Counted from the first letter of the stretch, positions 7,601 to 14,618 are shown. The stretch is DNA of 17,509 nucleotides from Anaerolineales bacterium (GCA_015494815.1 WGAK01000087.1:1-17509), one strand, 5' to 3'. Notes: generated by a model from the sequence alone, not told the origin. A program made the numbers and translations.

Positions 7601-8276
7601 GGACACCATCCGCCGTTTGCGCGGCCGCATTCGTCGCCTGGGGCCGCCGCCGGGCCCCGAACTGCGCCAGGAGTACGAGGCCCTGGCCCAACGCGTGACC
7701 TTCCTGCAAACCCAACTGCACGACCTGCGTCAGGCCGACGCGGACCTGCGCGAACTCATCGCGGAACTCGACACCACCATGCGTCGCCAGTTTCGCCGCA
7801 CCTTCGACGCGGTCAACCGCGCCTTTGCCGCGCTGTTCACCCGCCTGTTCGGCGGTGGCAAAGCCCGCCTGGTGCTGCTGAACGACGAGCAGGACCACCC
7901 CAAGGGCGTGGACATCGAAGTGCGTCTGCCGGGCAAGCGTACCCAGCGCCTGGCCGTGCTCTCGGGCGGCGAACGCAGCCTGACGGCCGTGGCCCTGATT
8001 TTCGCGCTGCTGCAGGTCTCCCCCACGCCGTTCTGCGTGTTGGACGAAGTGGACGCCATGCTGGACGAGGCCAATGTGGTCCGCTTCGGCGAACTGGTGC
8101 AGGAACTCAGCCGCGAAACCCAATTCGTCATCATCACCCACAACCGGCAAACGGTGCAAATTGCCGATGTGCTCTACGGCGTCACCCTGCGCGAAGACGG
8201 CACTTCGCAAGTGCTGAGCGTGCACCTGGAAGAGGTGGAACGGCACTTGCGGGCCCACCGCGAGGAGCGGGCATGA
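4680..8276 (+). CDS. smc: Chromosome segregation ATPase SMC
   Basis: This is the ATPase core of bacterial condensin; with ScpA and ScpB it loads on and compacts DNA. The 1198-residue product has the full SMC architecture: N-terminal head with Walker A GPNGAGKS (residues 31-38) and the FIGQGMVDAIL...FEEAAGI stretch; a first coiled-coil arm (about 170-515) rich in Ala/Gln/Arg/Glu; a hinge (about 519-657, from QGVHGLLGPYLAVDE to VTLTGEAYPPQGGVVVG); a second arm (about 660-1010); and a C-terminal head with ABC signature LSGGERS from residue 1094 and Walker B FCVLDEVDAMLDE with Asp1122/Glu1123, then an ITHN switch region. Only a weak GAG lies upstream, so translation is probably coupled to scpB six bases before. 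The TGA overlaps the ATG of the radical SAM gene. Confidence 0.97.
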   Translation: MHLRSLELHGFKTFATPTRLEFAPRITAIVGPNGAGKSNIVDALRWVLGETAFQLLRARKTEDLIFAGAPGRARAGMAAVTLRIDNADAALPVDFSEVALTRRAYRDGRGEFLLNGQRVRLRDIKELLAQAGLAEGAHVFIGQGMVDAILALRPEDRRLLFEEAAGIGLVRQRREDALRRLDATRRNMERAQDLLAELEPRLRRLERQVRRGRDLEALQRDLRTHLRLWYGYRWQRAVGAVQQALAAHQQAQRAWDEARGHLEAVEHQQQDRFARIRALRQQRQDLVAHLRALQRQWQAADQARQQAEERLRDLERRQAAWQAEFTRAQETLSFRQEEQQAAQAQEAERRAAWEEARQRRDQARQALEQALAARREVQRALDTARREVQRLTEQQAGLRAQHAALERRLAEVRQALEERAAHIRTLEAQAQAAAREQDQAHAAWEQARQAATQAKAAVEQAQSAAEQAAAAERAARQALDALRAHQQRLQARLEGLRQAERELVGHDEAARFVVREVRQGVHGLLGPYLAVDEAHETAIAAALDLWAEVVLVDTDPEALTAPARRAPGRVLLWPRQPQGAAPPAPPARDGVLGRAADLVRVADDARAAAEALLGWVWVVRDAATARALRPHTPPGVALVTLTGEAYPPQGGVVVGRPKGRHVLQRTRERQALEAELAALTAELEALQARLAERQQATAQAQDALRRARAAWQQAEEARRAAHEAWQQARLHHERLQQALDLHRQQHAEASRQSERLLAEQRTLAERRQALVQELEQAQHALRERRRELAALDVEQARRDAAYWDTQVAVAQQAHREAQARVQALGQAVEQARQRVAALARQAEAWQAEAAQARQALTEAQERSRALWQRIEEAQRQLEPLEADLQALEAEHAAGQDALQRARDAAQRAEQREVQTRLALERARDRLQHLQRQIHDDFGPVALEAPAEVWPTQPLPLEKGVEHLPAVTDIPADLEDTIRRLRGRIRRLGPPPGPELRQEYEALAQRVTFLQTQLHDLRQADADLRELIAELDTTMRRQFRRTFDAVNRAFAALFTRLFGGGKARLVLLNDEQDHPKGVDIEVRLPGKRTQRLAVLSGGERSLTAVALIFALLQVSPTPFCVLDEVDAMLDEANVVRFGELVQELSRETQFVIITHNRQTVQIADVLYGVTLREDGTSQVLSVHLEEVERHLRAHREERA

Positions 8277-9490
8277 GCAGCATCGAGGGCGTGTGGCAGG
8301 GGCGGGTGTTCCGCTGGCGGCCGCTGGAAGGCGGCTGGACCTGGAGCCTGGGCCTGCACGCGCGGGTGGCGGTCTACACCTACGAAGATTCGGGCCGACC
8401 GTGGACCTTCATCGTGGACGGCGTGATTTATCGTCGCGCGCTCAACGGCACCATGCTGGCCAAGTGGCGGCCTAAGGGCCGCGCGCGGCAGCGCCGCCGT
8501 TTGTCCCAGGCCGAGGCCCTGGCCGTAGAGACCCGCGCCCGCGAACAGGTGGCCGCGTTTCTGCGCGCCTGGGAGGCCGGCCAGGTGACCTTTCGCCAGC
8601 CGCCGCCGGTCACCATGCGCGCCCGCATGGCCCGGGCCGTGGCATTCGACGAGGCCGCGTCGCGGGCCGATGCGGCCCGCTTCGGGCAGGTCTACCGACC
8701 CATCGGCATCCTGCCGCCCGACCAATACCTGGCCGTGGTGGTGCAAATCACCGAGGGCTGCTCGTTCAACACCTGCACTTTTTGCACCTTCTATCGGGGC
8801 CAGCCCTTTCGCGTGCGCGCGCCCGCGCAGGTCGAAGCCCACGCGCGCGCGGTGCGCGGCTTCCTGGGGCCGGGGCTGCCCATGCGCCGCGGCATCTTCC
8901 TGGGCGCGGCCAACGCGCTGGTTGCGCCCATGCCCCGCCTGCTGGCCGGGCTCGACGCGGTGCGTCGGGTCTTCCCCGAGCCGCGCTTTGCGGACATGTT
9001 CGCCTTTCTCGATGCCTTCAGCGGCGAACGCAAAACCGAGGCCGACTACGCGGCCCTGGCCGCGCGCGGCTTGCGACGGGTGTACATCGGCCTGGAAAGC
9101 GGCCACGGCCCGCTGCTGCGCTTCCTGCGCAAGCCCGGCGAGCCCGAGGACGCCTACCACGCGGTGCGGGCCATGAAGGCCGCGGGGCTGAGCGTGGGCA
9201 TCATCATCTTGCTGGGTGCGGGGGGACGGCGCTTTGCGGCCGGCCATGTGCGCGACACCATCGCGCTGCTCAACGCCCTGCCTCTGGACCGCGACGACAT
9301 TCTGTACTTCTCCGAACTGGTGCTCACGCCCGACATGCCCTACGCGCGTGAGGCCGTGCGCGCGGGCATCCGGGCCCTGACGCCGGCCGAGCAGCGCGCC
9401 CAGCAAGCGGCCATCGTCGCCGGGCTGCGCTTCGCCCCCGCCGCACGGCCGCGCATCAGCCGCTACGACATTCGCGAATTCGTCTATTGA
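8273..9490 (+). CDS. Radical SAM enzyme with CX4CX2C cluster motif, overlapping smc
   Basis: This is a 405-residue radical SAM protein of unknown substrate. The cluster motif is CSFNTCTFC, with Cys163, Cys168 and Cys171, spaced CX4CX2C instead of the common CX3CX2C. These are the only cysteines I see, so no auxiliary Fe-S cluster is expected. Downstream features fit a partial TIM barrel: RRGIFLGAANALV, RRVYIGLESGHGPLLRFLRKPG and GLSVGIIILLGAGG. About 110 residues at the N-terminus form a separate, apparently beta-rich module (WQGRVFRWRPLEGGWTW...WTFIVDGVIYRR) before the barrel. AGGAG at 8263-8267 lies inside smc, and the ATG overlaps the smc stop (ATGA), so translation is coupled. The barrel resembles Elp3/MiaB/NifB-like COG1032-type proteins. 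A tailoring or RNA-modification role would be speculation. Confidence 0.85.
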   Translation: MSSIEGVWQGRVFRWRPLEGGWTWSLGLHARVAVYTYEDSGRPWTFIVDGVIYRRALNGTMLAKWRPKGRARQRRRLSQAEALAVETRAREQVAAFLRAWEAGQVTFRQPPPVTMRARMARAVAFDEAASRADAARFGQVYRPIGILPPDQYLAVVVQITEGCSFNTCTFCTFYRGQPFRVRAPAQVEAHARAVRGFLGPGLPMRRGIFLGAANALVAPMPRLLAGLDAVRRVFPEPRFADMFAFLDAFSGERKTEADYAALAARGLRRVYIGLESGHGPLLRFLRKPGEPEDAYHAVRAMKAAGLSVGIIILLGAGGRRFAAGHVRDTIALLNALPLDRDDILYFSELVLTPDMPYAREAVRAGIRALTPAEQRAQQAAIVAGLRFAPAARPRISRYDIREFVY

Positions 9491-9571
9491 GGCCCAACCG
9501 CCCCGGCCAAACGGTCAAAATTGCCGTCCAACCACGCCCCTGGCCGCGAAACCTTTTCTTCCATCCACCAC

Positions 9572-9600
9572 TTGCCATAAAACCCAAGTTAAGGCACAAT
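9572..9600 (+). promoter_or_regulatory. Putative promoter of the AOR gene
   Basis: TTGCCA (9572-9577), a 17-nt spacer and CACAAT (9595-9600) lie in the only AT-rich part of the 189-nt gap between the radical SAM gene and AOR. The predicted start near 9607 would leave a ~70-nt leader. The -10 matches the consensus at four of six positions, so this is tentative. The rest of the gap (9491-9571) shows no terminator or gene. Confidence 0.4.
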
Positions 9601-9679
9601 TGAGCCAGACAAACCCGCGTTTTGGGCCCCGGCCCGACCCGCGGCCATTCGGACTTGCTCATCGCACGGAGGTGTTCCC

Positions 9680-11554
9680 ATGCCATACGGTTACGCCGGG
9701 CGCATTTTGCATGTGTATCTGGACGACCTGCGCACCGAAATCGAGACGCCGCCCGAGGCCTTCTACCGCAAATACATGGGCGGCAGCGCGCTGGGCGCGT
9801 ACTACCTGCTCAAGCACACCCCGCCCCACGCGGACCCCTTAGGCCCCGAAAACACCCTCACCCTGGCCGTGGGCGTGGTCACCGGCGCGGCCATCTCGGG
9901 CAACAGCCGCCTGGCCGCGGTGGCCAAGTCCCCCCTCACGGGCGCGATTGGCGACTCCCAGTCTGGCGGGTTCTTCCCCGCGGAGTTGAAGTTCGCGGGC
10001 TTCGACGCCATCGTGCTGCACGGTCGCGCGGCCGAGCCGGTGTACCTGTGGGTGCACGACGGCCAGGCCGAGTTGCGCCCCGCGGGCCACTTGTGGGGCA
10101 AGACCACCGGTGAGGTGGAGGACATCCTCAAGGCCGAGTTGGGCGACCCCAAGGTGCAAATTTTGCAAACGGGCATCGCGGGCGAGAAGGGCGTGCGCTA
10201 CGCGGCCCTCATCAGCATGGCCAACCGGGCCAACGGCCGCACGGGCATGGGCGCGGTCATGGCCAGCAAGAACCTCAAGGCCATCGCGGTGCGCGGCCGC
10301 GGCCGCATGCAGGTGGCCAACCCCAAGGCCCTGGCCGCCATCCAGCGTTGGGGCGCCAAGGCCTTCCCCGACTCCGATGTCTACGGCCTGGGCCTGCTGG
10401 GCACCGCGGAAATCACCCTGTCGCAATCCAAGAAGGGCGGCCTGCCCACCCGCAACTGGACCAGCGGCTGGTTCGAGGGCGCGGAGAAACTCGACGGCAA
10501 GACCATGGCCCAGACCATCCTCAAGGAACGGGACACTTGCTACGCGTGCGTGATTCGCTGCAAACGGGTTGTAGAGATTACCGACGGGCGCTACCGGGTG
10601 GACCCGCGCTACGGCGGGCCCGAATACGAAACCTTGGCCACCCTGGGCTCGTATTGCGGCGTGGACGATTTGGAGGCCGTGGCCTACGGCAATCAGTTGT
10701 GCGCCATGTATGGCCTGGACACCATCGCCACCGGCGCGACCATCGCCTGGGCTATGGATGCCTATGAGCACGGCCTGCTCACCCCCGAGCAAACCGATGG
10801 TCTGGACCTGCGCTTCGGCAACGCGGACGCGATGGTGCAACTCATCGAGAAAATCGCCAAACGCGAGGGCTTCGGGGACCTGCTGGCCGAGGGCGCGAGC
10901 CGCGCGGCCGAGCGCCTGGGCGTGGGCCAGGACCTGGTGGTGGAGGTCAAGAAGCACGCGCTGCCCGCGCACATGCCCGAGGTCAAACGCTCCCTGGGCC
11001 TGATTTACGCGGTCAACCCCTTCGGCGCGGACCATCAGTCCAGCGAGCACGACCCCTCGTACAAATACTACCCCGAGCGCATGGCCCAACTGGGGCTGAC
11101 CAATCCCCAGGAACCCACGGTGCTCAACGAAGAAAAGGTGCGCTTCGCGCTCACCACCCAATACCTGTATTCCGCGCTGGACAGCGTGACCGTGTGCCAG
11201 TTCGTCTTCGGCCCGGCCTGGCACCTGTTCGATGTGCAGCAGTTGGCCGACACGGTCAGTGCCATCACGGGCTGGGATGTGGACATCCCCGAACTGCTGG
11301 AGGTCGGGGCCCGGCGGCTGAACATGATGCGCATGTTCAACGCGCGCGAAGGCTTCACCCGGGCCGACGACCGGTTGCCGCCCAAGTTGTTCCGCCCGCG
11401 CGTGGGTGGCCCCACCGACGGCGTGCACCTCACGCCCGAGGAAATCGAATGGGCCAAGGACCTGTACTACCGCCTGGCCGGCTGGGACGAGCAGGGCATC
11501 CCCACCCGGCAGCGTCTGGAAGAACTGGGGCTGGCGTGGATTTTGGAAGCCTGA
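9680..11554 (+). CDS. Tungsten-type aldehyde:ferredoxin oxidoreductase family protein
   Basis: The AOR family oxidises aldehydes to carboxylates (or the reverse) using a tungsten bis-pterin cofactor and one [4Fe-4S] cluster, passing electrons to ferredoxin. The 624-residue length is typical. The N-terminal domain begins GYAGRILHVYLDD and includes GNSRLAAVAKSPLTGAIGDS and GGFFPAELKFAGFDAI, known cofactor-domain phrases. Cluster ligands are Cys287, Cys290 and Cys294 (CX2CX3C in TCYACVIRC), with the distal Cys506 in DSVTVCQF. In that pterin motif the usual DxxGLC is altered to DSVTVC. GPEYETLATLGSYC and MYGLDTIATG also fit the family. GGAGGTG at 9668-9674 sets the ATG. No ferredoxin-like or MoaD-like partner gene is adjacent, so electrons probably go to a ferredoxin encoded elsewhere. 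Substrate type (AOR, GOR, FOR or WOR) is not resolved. Confidence 0.93.
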   Translation: MPYGYAGRILHVYLDDLRTEIETPPEAFYRKYMGGSALGAYYLLKHTPPHADPLGPENTLTLAVGVVTGAAISGNSRLAAVAKSPLTGAIGDSQSGGFFPAELKFAGFDAIVLHGRAAEPVYLWVHDGQAELRPAGHLWGKTTGEVEDILKAELGDPKVQILQTGIAGEKGVRYAALISMANRANGRTGMGAVMASKNLKAIAVRGRGRMQVANPKALAAIQRWGAKAFPDSDVYGLGLLGTAEITLSQSKKGGLPTRNWTSGWFEGAEKLDGKTMAQTILKERDTCYACVIRCKRVVEITDGRYRVDPRYGGPEYETLATLGSYCGVDDLEAVAYGNQLCAMYGLDTIATGATIAWAMDAYEHGLLTPEQTDGLDLRFGNADAMVQLIEKIAKREGFGDLLAEGASRAAERLGVGQDLVVEVKKHALPAHMPEVKRSLGLIYAVNPFGADHQSSEHDPSYKYYPERMAQLGLTNPQEPTVLNEEKVRFALTTQYLYSALDSVTVCQFVFGPAWHLFDVQQLADTVSAITGWDVDIPELLEVGARRLNMMRMFNAREGFTRADDRLPPKLFRPRVGGPTDGVHLTPEEIEWAKDLYYRLAGWDEQGIPTRQRLEELGLAWILEA

Positions 11555-11570
11555 CTCGCGAACCCGCGAG
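11555..11570 (+). other. Small hairpin directly after the AOR stop
   Basis: CTCGCG and CGCGAG form a 6-bp stem with loop AACC, starting at the first base after the AOR TGA. With the next hairpin it probably structures the AOR mRNA 3' end. Confidence 0.35.
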
Positions 11571-11578
11571 GCACGAAG

Positions 11579-11603
11579 GGGGGCGCGGCCGGGCCGCGCC
11601 CCC
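11579..11603 (+). terminator. GC-rich hairpin between AOR and amidase genes (terminator-like)
   Basis: GGGGGCGCGGC (11579-11589) and GCCGCGCCCCC (11593-11603) form an 11-bp, nearly all-GC stem with a 3-nt loop. It is followed by GTCGTTTGGG, a weak U-tract. It could terminate partially or protect the AOR transcript. The amidase ribosome binding site starts 7 nt later, so some read-through is probable. Confidence 0.45.
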
Positions 11604-11621
11604 GTCGTTTGGGAGCCCAAC

Positions 11622-13229
11622 ATGGCCGCAGCGGAATCCATCCCCCTGAGCGCCCGCGAAGTCGCCCGCCTGGCCCGGGCCTTGGGTTTCGACCTGAGCG
11701 TGCCGCAAGCCCAGGCCCTGCTGGACGGCCTGGCCGAGTATCGAGCCTGGCTGGCCGCGCTGGACGCGCAGGATTGGCCGCCCGACCTGCCGCCCGCGCG
11801 GCTGGACCGTCCGGCCTACCCCCGCCCACGGGCCCCCCGACCGCGGCGTTTGCCACCCTGGCAGCCGGTAACTCGTCTGGCGCCTCCCACCGACGACCTG
11901 GAGGTGGCCTTCGCGCCGGTGACCCACCTGGCCACCTGGCTGCGGCAGGGCGACCTCACCCCCCAAGACCTGGCCGCGCGCAGCCTGGCACGCATGGAGC
12001 GCCTCGACCCGCGGCTGCACGCGGTGGTCACCCTGACCGCGGAACGGGCCGAGCGCCAGGCCCGCGCCGCGCACGCCGCCTTGCAGCGGGGCCGCGACCG
12101 GGGCGTGCTGCACGGCATCCCGTGGGGAGCCAAGGATTTGCTGGCCGTGCCGGGTTATCCCACCACCTGGGGCACGCCGCGCTACCGTGACCGGGTGCTG
12201 CCGGTGCGCGCGGCCGCGGTGGAACGCCTGGACGCGGCCGGGGGCGTGCTGGTGGCCAAACTGGCCTTAGGGGAACTGGCCTGGGGCGACCGCTGGTTTG
12301 GCGGCCAAACCCGCACCCCGTGGGACCTCGAGGTGGGGGCCAGCGGCTCGTCGGCCGGCAGTGCGGCGGCCGTGGCCGCGGGTTTCGTCCCCTACGCGCT
12401 GGGCAGCGAGACCTGGGGCTCCATCGTGTCCCCCGCGCATCGCAACGGCGTCACCGGCCTGCGGCCCACCCTGGGCCGGGTGAGCCGCTACGGCGCCATG
12501 CCCCTGGCCTGGAGCCAGGACAAAATCGGGCCGCTGTGCCGCACGGCCTGGGATTGCGGCTGGGTGCTGGCCGCGCTGCACGGCGCCGACCCCCGAGACC
12601 CGGCCAGCGTGGAGCGCCCCTTTGCCTGGCCCCCGCGCCCCCGCCGGGATTTGACCGGCGTGCGGCTGGGTTACATCGCGCCTGAGGTCGAGGCCGCGCA
12701 TACGGACAGCGCGGAAGGCCCGCACTTGCAGGCGGCTCTGGAGGTTTTCCGCGCCTTGGGCGCGCGTCTGGTGCCGCTGCGGTGGCCCGACCTGCCCACC
12801 GAGCCGTTGCGGTTCGTGCTGGAAGCCGAAGTGGGGGCTGCCTTTCGGTTGTGGCTTCGCCAGGGCTGGGACGCGACGGTGGCCAATCCCGACACCTGGC
12901 CGCCTTTGTGGCGACGGGCGCAGTTTCTGCCCGCGGTGGCCTATGTGCAGGCGCAGCGGCTGCGCACCCGCTGGCTACAGGCCGTGGACGCGCGCCTGGC
13001 GTCCGTGGACGCCATCTTCGCCCCCGCGGTGGGCGTGCCCACCCTGCTCATCACCAACCTCACGGGGCACCCGGCGGTGGCGTTTCCCGTGGGCCGGCGC
13101 GAGGACGGCCTGCCCGCGGGCGCCACGCTCATCGGTCGCCGGTTCGACGAGGCCCGGCTGCTCACCTTCGTGGACGCCTTCCAGGCCGCGACCGATTTTC
13201 ACCGCCAACGCCCGCCGGGCTGGGCCTGA
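11622..13229 (+). CDS. Amidase-signature family hydrolase
   Basis: Amidase-signature enzymes hydrolyse amide bonds with a Ser-cisSer-Lys triad. The 535-residue product shows Lys171 in HGIPWGAKDLLAVPG, the Gly/Ser-rich loop GASGSSAGSAAAVAAG with the probable cis-Ser Ser243, and probable nucleophile Ser267 in GSETWGSIVSP, 24 residues later as in fatty acid amide hydrolase. GLRPTLGRVSRYGAMPLAWSQDKIGP follows as in the family. The usual TDTGGS is changed to SETWGS, a variant I associate with a stand-alone clade often labelled 'GatA-like' that carries a long N-terminal extension. Here about 95 residues precede the amidase core. It is not the GatCAB subunit: no gatB or gatC is nearby. GGGAG at 11611-11615 fixes the ATG; in-frame upstream residues run back into the AOR gene and are not coding. 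Substrate unknown. Confidence 0.9.
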   Translation: MAAAESIPLSAREVARLARALGFDLSVPQAQALLDGLAEYRAWLAALDAQDWPPDLPPARLDRPAYPRPRAPRPRRLPPWQPVTRLAPPTDDLEVAFAPVTHLATWLRQGDLTPQDLAARSLARMERLDPRLHAVVTLTAERAERQARAAHAALQRGRDRGVLHGIPWGAKDLLAVPGYPTTWGTPRYRDRVLPVRAAAVERLDAAGGVLVAKLALGELAWGDRWFGGQTRTPWDLEVGASGSSAGSAAAVAAGFVPYALGSETWGSIVSPAHRNGVTGLRPTLGRVSRYGAMPLAWSQDKIGPLCRTAWDCGWVLAALHGADPRDPASVERPFAWPPRPRRDLTGVRLGYIAPEVEAAHTDSAEGPHLQAALEVFRALGARLVPLRWPDLPTEPLRFVLEAEVGAAFRLWLRQGWDATVANPDTWPPLWRRAQFLPAVAYVQAQRLRTRWLQAVDARLASVDAIFAPAVGVPTLLITNLTGHPAVAFPVGRREDGLPAGATLIGRRFDEARLLTFVDAFQAATDFHRQRPPGWA

Positions 13230-13284
13230 GGTCCTCCGCGCGACCCGCGACCACGGCGGGAGCCGCGACGGGCGGGGCTTTCCC

Positions 13285-13641
13285 TTACCACACCACAGGC
13301 ATCCGCGCGCCTTGCAGCCATTGCCGCAGGCGGCGTTCCAACTCGGCCGGCGTGATATGGTAGAAGCACACGATTTTGCCCGCGCCTTCTTCGCCGGCCC
13401 CAATCTCCATGTCTTCCACCGGCACCTGCAAATGGCGGGCCAGATAATGCAGCAACATGTGGTTCAGGCGTTCGCCGGTGCGCAGGGTTTGCAAGTGCAC
13501 GTGCAAGATGCCGTCCTCGGTCAGTGCCGCGTGGGTGGGGTATTCGGGGCGGGCCGTGAGGTAGACCAACAAGGCGGCGCCAATGTGGGCATCGTGAAAG
13601 CGGGGCGAGGTCGAAATGCGGAAGGGGGTGGACGCAAGCAT
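13285..13641 (-). CDS. DUF167 (YggU) family protein
   Basis: This 118-residue protein has a C-terminal half that fits the DUF167 fold: VYLTARPE, then DGILHVHLQTLRTGERLNHMLLHYLARHLQ and VEDMEIGAGEEGAGKIVCFYHI. This parallels the family pattern of 'k-V-x-A-P-P-v-D-G-k-A-N..l...la..l.v....v.i..G..s..K'. The usual GKAN is replaced by GERLN. DUF167 proteins are small, widespread and of uncertain biochemical role. GGAGGT (complement of 13646-13651), five bases upstream, sets the ATG at 13641. It lies 45 nt after the winged-helix regulator gene on the same strand and may be the third gene of that operon. It converges with the amidase gene, leaving 55 nt with no terminator visible. Confidence 0.7.
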   Translation of the reverse strand: MLASTPFRISTSPRFHDAHIGAALLVYLTARPEYPTHAALTEDGILHVHLQTLRTGERLNHMLLHYLARHLQVPVEDMEIGAGEEGAGKIVCFYHITPAELERRLRQWLQGARMPVVW

Positions 13642-13686
13642 GACAACCTCCGATGGGATGGGGGAGATTATCCCGGCCCGCGGTGA

Positions 13687-14004
13687 TTATGGGGCGGTCG
13701 GCCGCGGCTCCGGGGGTCGTAGCAAGCGCTCCAGGGCCATCAAATAGGTCTGGTAAGCGTTCAAACCGGGCCCCGTCACCGCGATGTAAGTTCGCGGCCG
13801 CCGCAAGGCGAAAGTTTTATGGGTGCGTACATAACCGGCTTCCTCGAGTTTGCGCAAATGACTGCCCAAATTGCCGTCGGTCACGCCTAACATGTCGCGC
13901 AAAGTGGTGAACTCGACTTCCTGCTCAGGCCCCAACGCGTGCAACACGGTCATGATGCGCAGGCGTACCGGCTGATGAATCAAAGGGTCAAGGGCAAGGG
14001 CCAC
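13687..14004 (-). CDS. Winged-helix transcriptional regulator (HTH_34/ArsR-like)
   Basis: This 105-residue regulator is nearly all one winged-helix domain: IHQPVRLRIMTVLHAL (helix 1), VEFTTLRDMLGVTDGNLGSHLRKLEEAGYV (helix-turn-helix with recognition helix TDGNLGSHLRKL), then the wing HKTFALRRPRTYIAVTGPG and a C-terminal helix likely used for dimerisation. The pattern fits PF13601 (HTH_34). It uses a GTG start at 14004, three bases after the stop of the membrane protein gene. GGGAGG (complement of 14013-14018), inside that gene, is eight bases upstream, so the pair is translationally coupled. I infer that it represses its own operon by binding the perfect inverted repeat at 14619-14635. No metal- or ligand-binding cysteines are visible. 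Confidence 0.85.
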   Translation of the reverse strand: MALALDPLIHQPVRLRIMTVLHALGPEQEVEFTTLRDMLGVTDGNLGSHLRKLEEAGYVRTHKTFALRRPRTYIAVTGPGLNAYQTYLMALERLLRPPEPRPTAP

Positions 14005-14007
14005 CGT

Positions 14008-14592
14008 TCAAGCCTCCCGGCCGCGCCGCTGGTACACTCCGCCGGCCAGCCAGGTCAACCCACCTACGACGGCCATCCACAGGTAGAACGGACGCTGGGG
14101 CAGCAGTCCAAACCCCGCCACCGTCAGCCCGGCCATCACCACGGCCCAGCGGGTGTAAAAGGGGCGGCCTACCTGCCAACCCAACACGGCATAGGCCCAC
14201 AAAATCCAGAGCGCGACCACGGTGCCATCGCGATACATGCTGTGCGGGGGCCGCACCACAAACATCAACGCCATGAACAGCAAGTTCAGCGGCCAGAACG
14301 CGGGGCGGTCTTGTCGGTCGGTGCGCACGGCGCGCACCCGCCAGCCATAGCGCAGATACACTGCGGCTGTGCCCAGTCCGCCCAGGGCCCAAAGGGCCAG
14401 CCACAGCCAGGCCGCCCGGGGCCCCTCGCCCCACACGAACAAACCGCCGTAGCCGATGCTCCATATCGCGCCCCACAGCCAGAACAAATACGCCACGCCT
14501 CGATGACGCCAGTGCCGCCGGGTTCGGCGCGTCCAGGCGGCCACTTCGGCCAGACGGTGTTGCAATTCGGCAGGCGTGGCATCCTGCGGCAT
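14008..14592 (-). CDS. Six-TM membrane protein of unknown function paired with the regulator
   Basis: I do not recognise a named family for this 194-residue protein. The N-terminus (1-30) is cytoplasmic-looking, with a basic cluster (RRTRRHWRHR). Hydrophobic segments follow at about 33-54, 61-80, 99-113, 124-142, 149-164 and 168-187, rich in Trp and Gly. The loop at 114-122 (RPPHSMYRD) and positive residues suggest both ends are inside. GGAGGAA (complement of 14597-14603), before the ATG at 14592, is strong. It is the first gene behind a near-consensus promoter and is coupled to the winged-helix gene. Small membrane protein plus HTH_34-type regulator pairs recur in bacteria; roles in sensing or export are only guesses. 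Confidence 0.75.
   Translation of the reverse strand: MPQDATPAELQHRLAEVAAWTRRTRRHWRHRGVAYLFWLWGAIWSIGYGGLFVWGEGPRAAWLWLALWALGGLGTAAVYLRYGWRVRAVRTDRQDRPAFWPLNLLFMALMFVVRPPHSMYRDGTVVALWILWAYAVLGWQVGRPFYTRWAVVMAGLTVAGFGLLPQRPFYLWMAVVGGLTWLAGGVYQRRGREA
14013..14018 (-). promoter_or_regulatory. Ribosome binding site supporting the GTG start of the regulator
   Basis: On the minus strand this reads GGGAGG, eight bases before the GTG at 14004 and within the last codons of the membrane protein gene. It supports coupled translation of the pair. Confidence 0.6.
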
Positions 14593-14618
14593 GAAGTTCC
14601 TCCGAAAAAGGGCAGAGC

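Noticed and set aside
4614..8258. A 1214-residue open frame on the minus strand opposite smc
   Set aside because: It mirrors the smc coiled-coil codons in a GC-rich gene: composition is Gly/Leu/Gln/His repeats with no domain, no ribosome binding site, and it overlaps a clear SMC with all motifs.
7085..8272. An upstream extension of the radical SAM frame into smc
   Set aside because: It is the out-of-frame translation of the SMC arm and head (Pro/Gly/Arg-rich); the ATG at 8273 has its own AGGAG.
9491..9679. A molybdenum/tungsten cofactor riboswitch in the AOR leader
   Set aside because: Considered because of the AOR downstream, but I could not lay out the conserved Moco/Tuco stems in this stretch; only a tentative promoter is supported.
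9839..11641. A 600-residue minus-strand open frame opposite the AOR gene
   Set aside because: Low-complexity His/Gly/Gln-rich translation typical of antisense GC-rich coding; the plus-strand AOR is unambiguous.
11622..13229. gatA (GatCAB amidotransferase subunit)
   Set aside because: The length, N-terminal extension, SETWGS variant and lack of gatB/gatC nearby fit a stand-alone amidase instead.
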